12,956 nucleotides of DNA, taken from assembly GCA_020050175.1 (NCBI GenBank), contig JAGVKY010000152.1, positions 1 to 12,956 on the forward strand, given 5' to 3'. The notes under the pieces were generated by a model. The model was not told the origin of the DNA and made no database searches. It worked only from the letters and a program-made list of their open reading frames with translations. This stretch comes from Parachlamydiales bacterium (lineage in GTDB: Bacteria > Chlamydiota > Chlamydiia > Chlamydiales > JAJFMK01). This document shows, one piece after another, positions 7,804 to 12,956 of the stretch (position 1 is the stretch's first letter; each line of letters opens with the position of its first letter). A program made the translations under genes and the position numbers.

Positions 7804-8946
7804 ATGCCAGTACAAGCTATCAGAGATCCAGGGACTTATAAACACAATGGTTCTAATATTTCCAAGTGGGCGGCCCACTATGGGCATCATTGGGTGGGGA
7901 CCGATAAGGTGTTGGTCAATGGGCAAGAACTTTCTAAAGAAGGTCCTGAGTGGCAAAAAGTTTCAAAAAGAATCTTCTCTGGTAAAAAGGGGATTAGCTC
8001 TGATTGGCGTTATGACAGAAAGGGTTTCCACGAAATCCCCCTGATCAAATGGAAAAAGTTGCAAGCGACTCATAAAAGAGAGGCTACAGGGTTTTGCTTT
8101 TTAGAAGTTATAACAGCCCAAGTTGGCCCTTTAGGGATGTCGAGACATGCCTTTATGAGACTTGAAAATGAAGGGGGATATGTCAAAAGTGTCGGTTTTG
8201 GCGGCGCCACAAAATATCCATTTTGTTGGAGAAGGGGTGCGATTATTAGCCCTGATAATAAAGAGGTTGTCCGGCCAAAAGGGCATAGAGTCACAAGAAT
8301 TAAAATTACCCGAGAAGAATATAACGCGTTAAAAAACCGTATTGAAAGTGATAAAAATAGAGGAAACGAAGCTTTTCACCTTTTCCATCGCAACTGCTCA
8401 GCTTGGGTAGCAGAAATCCTAAGAGATGTTCTTAAAATTGAAGTGAATAATCGTGAATACCCCGAGCAGGTGATTTTACGTAAAGTTCTCTATAAAATGG
8501 GGATTAAAAGTATCAATCAGACGGCCGTAAAAGTTCTTCACTTTGTGGCTAGTTTCATTCGCCTTATTCTATCACCTTTCTGGTTCTTAGTTTGGGTGGC
8601 AACGGGAGCTCCCTTTATTCAGAGAGATCCTCTTGCTGCTGAAGCTTACAGAAAGACATTTGAGGGCAAGCAAATCACTGTCAAAGAGTTTTGCTATCGT
8701 ATTATCACCGTCGACTTCATGCGGGTGTTTACAGGATGGAGGCTGAGTGTCTGGCAAGATCTTATTGCCGAAAAGTACGGTAAAGAGGTGATTAGTCCTG
8801 AGCAGGCTGCAAATGTTCAGCTAGGTAACGAAATGGCCTTTGCTCCGGAAGGTGAAGCTCTTCCTCAACAAGGTGATCCCCTTACCGACGATGACGAAGA
8901 TGACCTACCGGTGGCACCACTCCCTCAATTCGCAGAAGAAGTTTAA
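7804..8946 (+). CDS. Predicted permuted NlpC/P60-type (papain-fold) protein with membrane segment
   Basis: I do not recognise a named gene. Residues 95-210 show the pattern of circularly permuted NlpC/P60 or DUF4105-like papain folds: a strand leading into SRHAFMRLENEGGYVKSVGF (113-132) with candidate catalytic His115, then FHLFHRNCSAWVAEIL (191-206) with candidate nucleophile Cys198 in the NC motif starting a helix. Such folds act as peptidases, amidases or acyltransferases; the activity here is unknown. One or two hydrophobic stretches follow (about 241-270), then a helical part and an acidic, proline-rich tail (357-380, DDDEDD). No Sec signal is present. The first 90 residues resemble nothing I know. 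It is divergent from the serpin with 58 bp between. AGGA at 7786-7789 lies 14 nt upstream, rather far. The stop overlaps that of the convergent CPBP gene within TTAA. A host-directed effector is plausible but inferred. Confidence 0.7.
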   Translation: MPVQAIRDPGTYKHNGSNISKWAAHYGHHWVGTDKVLVNGQELSKEGPEWQKVSKRIFSGKKGISSDWRYDRKGFHEIPLIKWKKLQATHKREATGFCFLEVITAQVGPLGMSRHAFMRLENEGGYVKSVGFGGATKYPFCWRRGAIISPDNKEVVRPKGHRVTRIKITREEYNALKNRIESDKNRGNEAFHLFHRNCSAWVAEILRDVLKIEVNNREYPEQVILRKVLYKMGIKSINQTAVKVLHFVASFIRLILSPFWFLVWVATGAPFIQRDPLAAEAYRKTFEGKQITVKEFCYRIITVDFMRVFTGWRLSVWQDLIAEKYGKEVISPEQAANVQLGNEMAFAPEGEALPQQGDPLTDDDEDDLPVAPLPQFAEEV

Positions 8947-9755
8947 GTCGCTGCTGCTGTTTCCATCTGCGAGATGATCATCAAAACACTCACTGCATTG
9001 AACAAACTATGAAAAGCAAGCGGCGCTAACAAATTACCTGTCCTATCGTAGACCCAGCTTAAGCCTAAGGCTAATAAGAAAAGAGAAGGAAGGATGATAA
9101 AATTTGAAGCTCCTTGCTGCATTGAAAAATGAAATGAAGTAAAGATGAGGGCTGTTAGAGGAAGGGCCAAATACTTTGGCAAAAATCCTCCTAAACTGTT
9201 TTGCAGAAAACCTCTAAATAGAAGCTCTTCCATCAAAGGGATCACTGTAAAAATCAAAAGAGCAATAAGTACAAAAATGAAGGGTGAGCTGCCTAAAGAG
9301 AGAAGGTAAGCAATAGCATCCTGGTCGACGCGCGGATAACCGAGCCAATTTTCAATGATCAGGGTAAAAAATCCTTCCACTAGAAAGACAAGAGGGAAAA
9401 GTAAAAAGAGACCATAAGCTCCAGCCGCTGCACTTTTTGCAAATGATTGCCCACCTTCCCTTCTCCATAGAGAGATAAAATAAGGGTTAAGAGAAAAAAT
9501 AAAATAAAACAGAGCTATTCCACAAAGAACAAAGGGGGATAGAAACTGCTTTGACAAGCCAAGATTAAAAAATAGTTGTGACAGAAGAATCGACAGGGGG
9601 AAAAAGCAAAAAAAGAGAACCAATCCCCACGCAACGGGGATGGGGGCTCTTTCCCTCAGAGGCAGTTTCCACAGTCCTGAACTTATGAGTGTCTTTACAC
9701 TTAAGGCCCCCCAAACGAGAAGAGCCAAGAGAACGAAAAAGTCTACCAGCTGCAA
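8943..9755 (-). CDS. CPBP-family intramembrane metalloprotease (CAAX protease/Abi type)
   Basis: The protein is an inner-membrane putative protease of the type II CAAX/bacteriocin-processing (CPBP) family, 270 aa, with about seven to eight hydrophobic segments. The family motifs are all present: EELLFRG (176-182, EExxxR), FTSFH (205-209, FxxxH), and HSLFN (249-253, HxxxN). These provide the glutamate and histidine residues of the active site. The start is a TTG at 9755 with GAGG (9763-9766) 7 nt upstream, inside the end of the lipoprotein gene. The two reading frames overlap by 13 nt, so expression is probably coupled. Substrate is unknown; prenylated-protein cleavage has not been established for most bacterial members. 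From memory a lipoprotein plus CPBP pair also occurs near CT253-CT254 in Chlamydia trachomatis. Confidence 0.9.
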   Translation of the reverse strand: MQLVDFFVLLALLVWGALSVKTLISSGLWKLPLRERAPIPVAWGLVLFFCFFPLSILLSQLFFNLGLSKQFLSPFVLCGIALFYFIFSLNPYFISLWRREGGQSFAKSAAAGAYGLFLLFPLVFLVEGFFTLIIENWLGYPRVDQDAIAYLLSLGSSPFIFVLIALLIFTVIPLMEELLFRGFLQNSLGGFLPKYLALPLTALIFTSFHFSMQQGASNFIILPSLFLLALGLSWVYDRTGNLLAPLAFHSLFNAVSVLMIISQMETAAAT

Positions 9756-10396
9756 AAGATCGCCTCTTCCATTTTGTCAGCAATCATACCAGCTAATTCT
9801 TGGTGGCATTTCGCAAAAGGAGTGCCCATATATTCTGGGCAGCTTGGTCCATCTTGAATTGCTACAGCTTCTCCCTCTTTTGCAGAGAGAAGCATTCTGC
9901 TTTCTACAACCTCTTGTCTTACGATCACAGGAGTTTCATAACGAAGGTCTAGAACTCTAATCCTTGCGGCAACTTCAAGAACCTTAAGACGGTCAGAGAT
10001 ATGGCGGGGCGTTGCAAGCTCAGGATATTCATACCTGTCATAAGGTTTCATATCATGTTCAATAAGTTCTGCAATCACTAAAAAGTCGTTATGAGAGAAG
10101 TGGTTAGCAAAAGAGAGGTCGGCGCCGAAATAATCTTTCCCTTTTGTTTGCTCTATTGCCGTTTGGAATTGGTTGAGGGGGGATACCCAATAAAGGCCGC
10201 CGCACATCACATGATCAAGGATGTCATCGGTCAATTCTCTCTCCACGTCCCAGGGCAGGGAGGCATTGGTTCCATTAATGACAGGCACAAAAGCGACCTG
10301 CGGCCGGCATCTTTGAGTATAGGAAATCTGTTGCGAGGAGGAAGAACAGCCTGCGAGGGCTGCCATCAATAAAAGAGCAGAAAAGAGACGAGACAT
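9743..10396 (-). CDS. Putative outer-membrane or periplasmic lipoprotein
   Basis: The 217-aa protein begins MSRLFSALLLMAALAGC, an ideal lipoprotein signal with lipobox LAGC and lipidation at Cys17, followed by a serine-rich linker, which fits sorting to the outer membrane. The mature part, about 180 residues, starts with a segment similar in style to PQVAFVPVINGT-type beta-alpha domains and contains several cysteines. No enzyme motif is visible. The frame is open up to a GTG at 10426, but I chose ATG 10396 because AAAGG (10404-10408) lies 7 nt upstream and the signal peptide then begins normally. The gene runs into the CPBP protease with a 13-nt overlap. It resembles, in context, the lipoprotein gene near CT253 of Chlamydia (recalled, unchecked). 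Confidence 0.85.
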   Translation of the reverse strand: MSRLFSALLLMAALAGCSSSSQQISYTQRCRPQVAFVPVINGTNASLPWDVERELTDDILDHVMCGGLYWVSPLNQFQTAIEQTKGKDYFGADLSFANHFSHNDFLVIAELIEHDMKPYDRYEYPELATPRHISDRLKVLEVAARIRVLDLRYETPVIVRQEVVESRMLLSAKEGEAVAIQDGPSCPEYMGTPFAKCHQELAGMIADKMEEAIFCSW

Positions 10397-10524
10397 GGCA
10401 ATACCTTTAGAACAACAGATCTTCACCTTCTTGGTAAAATAGAGTCAAGTCCCTAGTGAAGAGTAAGTAGAAAAGAATTTAAGCGAGGTGGACTAGTTGG
10501 TGAGAATTTTTTTAATTATCAGAC

Positions 10525-10538
10525 GCTCGCAAGCGAGC
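10525..10538. repeat. Small perfect palindromic hairpin
   Basis: GCTCGC, AA, GCGAGC form a perfect 6-bp stem. On the plus strand it is followed by TAATTTT; on the minus strand by GTCTGATAATTAAAAAAATTC, with no U-run directly after the stem, so a terminator role for the small gene upstream is uncertain. It lies beside the larger inverted-repeat cluster and may belong to it. Confidence 0.6.
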
Positions 10539-10546
10539 TAATTTTC

Positions 10547-10657
10547 GCTGAGGGCTTGAGACCGCTTGCTTGCTGCATAGGCGACCTAGCAATTATTTTT
10601 GACCCTCAGCCGTTGCTACCGCGCCTCGGGTCGGCAGCGACCTCAAAATAATTGCTA
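10547..10657. repeat. Nested inverted-repeat cluster (palindromic element)
   Basis: Two interleaved inverted repeats occupy this GC-richer patch. GCTGAGGG (10547-10554) pairs with CCCTCAGC (10603-10610). TAGCAATTATTTTTGA (10587-10602) pairs with TCAAAATAATTGCTA (10643-10657), with one base unpaired. On the minus strand the segment between the second pair contains a further stem, GGTCG-CTGC-CGACC. The arms of the two pairs overlap in order, so they are mutually exclusive folds of one RNA or parts of a dispersed palindromic repeat. No transposase or target duplication is visible. The 3' end of the 84-codon minus-strand frame lies inside the right arm. Confidence 0.6.
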
Positions 10658-10860
10658 TCAAGCCTCTTCGCATACGCTCGTTGTCGGTGGGTGTTGGTTG
10701 CGGAACGTTTAAGTTGCTCGTTCATTGAATTGAATTTAGATTGATCTGCCTGTTTTATCTTCGCAAGATCCTGACTTAATTGATTCATCCTTTCGTCATC
10801 GTTGGTAGCTGCAGAAAGGGAATCAAGGGAAATAATTAGGGCTAAAAGAGCTGTTTTCAT
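10606..10860 (-). CDS. Small predicted exported helical protein (84 aa)
   Basis: I do not recognise this protein. Residues 1-18 (MKTALLALIISLDSLSAA) look like a Sec signal peptide. Residues 20-66 are polar and helical, with heptad-like spacing of Leu and Met, possibly a short coiled coil. Residues 68-84 (DSNYFEVAADPRRGSNG) are encoded by the right arm and centre of the inverted-repeat cluster, and the stop falls within the left half, so the C-terminus looks like repeat-derived sequence replacing or extending an older end. No Shine-Dalgarno sits close to the ATG; an AAGGAG about 30 nt upstream is too far. It may be a real small gene, a truncated remnant or an expressed repeat fusion. Confidence 0.45.
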   Translation of the reverse strand: MKTALLALIISLDSLSAATNDDERMNQLSQDLAKIKQADQSKFNSMNEQLKRSATNTHRQRAYAKRLDSNYFEVAADPRRGSNG

Positions 10861-10876
10861 ATGAATAATGGATAGG

Positions 10877-10905
10877 TTGACCTACTTCACTCCTTGGTTT
10901 TGAAT
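10877..10905 (+). promoter_or_regulatory. Candidate promoter of the asparagine-synthase-like gene
   Basis: TTGACC (10877-10882, 5/6), a 17-bp spacer, and TTGAAT (10900-10905, 4/6) would start transcription near 10912, giving a leader of roughly 37 nt. The -35 box lies in the palindrome TAGGT-TG-ACCTA (10873-10884), a possible operator. CACTCC (10888-10893) and GGAGTG (10911-10916) form another inverted pair across the -10 region. None of this is tested; it is a sequence match only. Confidence 0.35.
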
Positions 10906-10948
10906 TTTAGGGAGTGGGTTTTAAAAAAATAAGAGCGGAGGAGTGAAA

Positions 10949-12829
10949 TTGGGGCGAATTGCAGGGATAGTCTATCCCAGTCTTTTCCAGACAGAGGGCA
11001 GTATTAGGGGCATGATGGAGGTGCAGGGTGAGACGGACCCTGCGGTGCATGCCTGGCGGCAAGTGGAATTTGGGGGAAGGAATATTGCTGCTAATCGGAG
11101 AAAAGATGTTCTGCTGCTATTCGATGGTGAGATTTTCCATAAAGATGAGCTGATTCAAAGGATGAAAGGGCAGGGCAAAACGTGCAATTCTAGGGAGAAT
11201 GAAGATCTTATTCTTGATGCTTACGAGCTTTTTGGTGAGAAATGCTTCCAATATTTAGATGGGGACTTTGCCATTGCCATTCTCGATAAAACGAAAATGA
11301 AACTGCTCTTAGCAAGAGATAGAGTAGGTAAAAAGCCTCTTTATTGGGGTCAAGAGGGAGGGAATTTTCTTTTTGCTTCGGAGCTGAAGGCCCTTTTAGT
11401 CACGGGGATTATCTCTCAGAGTCTTTCACTGGAGGCTTTAGCCACTTACTTGGCTTTTGGTTTTTTTCCTCAAGATTCTACGCCAATTCAGAAAATTAAT
11501 AAGTTATTACCAGGGTATTATTTGGTTTTTGAGGAGTTTAAAACTTTAAGAATCGAATCTTTTTGGAGCTTAAGTTCCCATTTTGGTTCTTCGTTAAATT
11601 TAAAGCCCGAAGAGATCGCTGAGAATTTAGGTCATCTTTTAAATGAGTCGGTTAAACAACGTGTAGAAGGGAAAAAAGAGGTCGGTTGTTACCTCTCAGG
11701 GGGATTAGGTTCAGCAAGTGTTGGTTGGTTTTTAAAAAGGGGAGAACATTCTCTAAAGGCATTTACCGCAGGTTTTTCGGGGGAAAATGATGCTGATTTA
11801 GAGACGGCCGCTGTCTTTGCTAAAAACCTTCATATGCCGCAGGCGACTTTGAAGATCGATCCTTCCCATTTTTTAGTGGCTTTGCCTCAGGTATTATGGC
11901 AAGTCGAAGAGCCAATAGCCGATCCTAATCTGATTACTACTTGGCACCTCTCAAAAATGCCGTGCTCTGGGATGACACTCTTTTCGGGGATGGGAAGTGA
12001 TGAGCTTTTAGCCGGTCATAATCGCTATACGCTTGAGGAGAGGGGCCTTGGTCGTTTTGAAAGTTTTTTTGCGGGTGTATCCGACAAAGTCAAAAGAGTT
12101 CTTATCCCTCTCCTTTACTCTCTTGGGTCTACTAAGGCTTATGATCTTTTGCGTGAGATTAGGGTCAACCCATACCTGGCCCAATATGTGCATCAAAATC
12201 TCCTTTTTCCAAGGAGAAACCTTCCTCGATTAAGCCCTCTTCTTGCCCCACTTTTTGACCCGATTGTCTTTTTGGAAAAGTTTCATCATTTATCTAAGAT
12301 CCAATCGGCAGTTTCCGCCTTTATCTATCTCGATTTTAAAACACGTCTTCCCGATTATTTTATACAGCAGTTTGAAAAGCTAACATTCGCCTCTGGGCTA
12401 GGATGGGCGACCCCTTTTTTGGACAAACAGGTGATAGAGTTTGCTACCCGTATTCCGGAACCAGAAACATTAACAGAAGTGGACACCGGCAATTATTTAC
12501 GCCGCTTGATGCGCCCCCATTTCGCTGCAGAAGTTATCGATCGCCCTAAAAAAAGCAGAAGATCTTTTTTAAGCACATGGGCAAGTGATCCCCATATCCT
12601 TCCATATCTTATTTACCTACAAGATTCAAGCTTGATTGAGATGGGTTTTGTGGAAAAAAAGTGGGTAGAAAAGGCTCTTTCTACACCACAAACTCGCTCT
12701 CAAAATTTCAGACAACTTTTCGCCCTTTTAATTTTAGAAGCCTGGATACGTCTCTTTATCCTTCAACCCATCCAATCTCATCCTAAAGAGATTTCTCTTC
12801 ACGACCTTCTGACAAGGAAAGTGCGATGA
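10949..12829 (+). CDS. Asparagine-synthase-like protein (AsnB family) with altered catalytic residues
   Basis: AsnB proteins join an N-terminal glutaminase domain to an ATP-dependent synthetase domain and amidate aspartate. This 626-aa protein has both. From TTG 10949 it reads MGRIAGI, which aligns with MCGIAGI of true enzymes, and GGAGG (10937-10941) lies 7 nt upstream. GTG 10943 would be only 1 nt from it. Family marks are DGEIF (59-63), LARDRVGKKPLYW (121-133), FASELKALL (142-150), LSGGLGS (249-255), PIADPNLIT (322-330), FSGMGSDELLAGH (345-357) and TPFLDKQVIEFA (488-499). Two key residues are changed: the N-terminal nucleophile Cys2 is Gly, and the PP-loop SGGLDS has Gly254 for Asp. HRGPD is not recognisable either. 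Glutamine-dependent asparagine synthesis is therefore doubtful. It could use ammonia, make another amide, or be a pseudoenzyme. It converges on the SRP RNA gene. Confidence 0.85.
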   Translation: MGRIAGIVYPSLFQTEGSIRGMMEVQGETDPAVHAWRQVEFGGRNIAANRRKDVLLLFDGEIFHKDELIQRMKGQGKTCNSRENEDLILDAYELFGEKCFQYLDGDFAIAILDKTKMKLLLARDRVGKKPLYWGQEGGNFLFASELKALLVTGIISQSLSLEALATYLAFGFFPQDSTPIQKINKLLPGYYLVFEEFKTLRIESFWSLSSHFGSSLNLKPEEIAENLGHLLNESVKQRVEGKKEVGCYLSGGLGSASVGWFLKRGEHSLKAFTAGFSGENDADLETAAVFAKNLHMPQATLKIDPSHFLVALPQVLWQVEEPIADPNLITTWHLSKMPCSGMTLFSGMGSDELLAGHNRYTLEERGLGRFESFFAGVSDKVKRVLIPLLYSLGSTKAYDLLREIRVNPYLAQYVHQNLLFPRRNLPRLSPLLAPLFDPIVFLEKFHHLSKIQSAVSAFIYLDFKTRLPDYFIQQFEKLTFASGLGWATPFLDKQVIEFATRIPEPETLTEVDTGNYLRRLMRPHFAAEVIDRPKKSRRSFLSTWASDPHILPYLIYLQDSSLIEMGFVEKKWVEKALSTPQTRSQNFRQLFALLILEAWIRLFILQPIQSHPKEISLHDLLTRKVR

Positions 12830-12890
12830 ATCTCCCCATTGTTGAAGTAGGTGAATCAAAACAGAGCGGGGAAAAGACAAATTTTAAAAG

Positions 12891-12956
12891 AAAAAGCCGG
12901 AGATGGTTCAGGGCAAAGGAGGCGGCTCACGAGGCTGCTACCTTCCGATCCTGACC
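12891..12956 (-). ncRNA. ffs: Signal recognition particle RNA (4.5S type), 3' part
   Basis: Read on the minus strand, the window end gives GGTCAGG (12956-12950), ATC, the GGAA tetraloop (12946-12943), GGT and AGCAGCC (12939-12933). This is the conserved domain IV hairpin of SRP RNA, which binds Ffh; in E. coli it is GGUCAGG-UCC-GGAA-GGA-AGCAGCC. The two strands of the internal loop are identical to E. coli, and the closing stem differs but still pairs: AUC/GGU instead of UCC/GGA. The 3' arm continues for about 40 nt and ends in CCGG followed by CTTTTTCTTTT, a natural terminator tail near 12886-12896. The 5' arm lies beyond the window, so size class is not certain, but the length to the tail fits the short bacterial form. 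Confidence 0.88.

Noticed and set aside
10424..10426. GTG as start of the lipoprotein gene
   Set aside because: It adds ten residues before a standard signal peptide and its purine-rich site is too close; ATG 10396 has AAAGG at 7 nt.
10943..10945. GTG as start of the asparagine-synthase-like gene
   Set aside because: GGAGG is only 1 nt away, whereas TTG 10949 has 7-nt spacing and gives exact alignment with the MCGIAGI N-terminus of the family.
12008..12233. Overlapping short frames inside the asparagine-synthase-like gene
   Set aside because: Out-of-frame shadows of a well-supported coding region.
12831..12880. CCCC...GGGG pair after the asparagine-synthase stop as a terminator
   Set aside because: Only four pairs with a loop of about 30 nt; too weak to call.
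12826..12954. 42-codon plus-strand frame starting with an ATGA overlap at the asparagine-synthase stop
   Set aside because: The overlap looks attractive, even as a peptide partner of an AsnB-like cyclase, but the frame runs antisense through the SRP RNA gene and its peptide is only Lys/Arg-rich with no motif.

Overview
The window looks like a chromosomal segment of an environmental (non-Chlamydiaceae) member of the Chlamydiota, of the Waddlia/Parachlamydia/Simkania kind. The evidence is threefold. (i) A PP2C phosphatase runs through an ATGA overlap into a NifS-type cysteine desulfurase, and a lipoprotein overlaps a CPBP membrane protease. From memory these pairs resemble the CT259-CT258 and CT253-CT254 neighbours of Chlamydia trachomatis (locus tags recalled, not checked). 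(ii) The G+C content is moderate and gene packing is tight. (iii) Several genes have host-interaction characters: a eukaryotic-kinase-like protein, a serpin and a papain-fold-like cysteine enzyme. No mobile-element gene, CRISPR array or tRNA was found.

Layout. 1-407 (-): 5' part of an LptF/LptG-type permease, missed by a simple ORF scan because it runs off the edge. 474-510: perfect 16-bp terminator stem. 625-2361 (-): divergent protein-kinase-like protein with a low-complexity N-terminus. 2509-4650 (+): large unrecognised cytosolic protein, overlapping the next gene tail to tail by 17 bp. 4634-7744 (-): probable operon serpin > PP2C phosphatase > cysteine desulfurase. 7804-8946 (+): predicted permuted NlpC/P60-type (papain-fold) protein with a membrane segment, sharing a TTAA stop overlap with the next gene. 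8943-10396 (-): lipoprotein > CPBP protease, coupled by a 13-bp overlap and a TTG start. 10525-10860: a nested inverted-repeat cluster that forms the 3' end of a small exported-protein ORF (-). 10949-12829 (+): asparagine-synthase-like protein lacking both the glutaminase Cys and the PP-loop Asp. About 12891-12956 (-): 3' half of the signal recognition particle RNA gene, cut by the window end.

How the genes fit together. Housekeeping functions (LPS transport, sulfur transfer, phosphatase signalling, SRP RNA) are interleaved with probable host-facing proteins. The kinase-like protein, the 713-aa protein and the papain-fold protein have no Sec signal and are candidates for type III secretion. 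The serpin carries a Sec signal and an intact inhibitory hinge. No single new multi-gene system is demonstrable. The most unusual items are the kinase with NTD and DWS in place of HRD and DFG, the doubly altered asparagine-synthase homologue, the H...NC enzyme-like protein, and the palindromic repeat reading into a coding 3' end.
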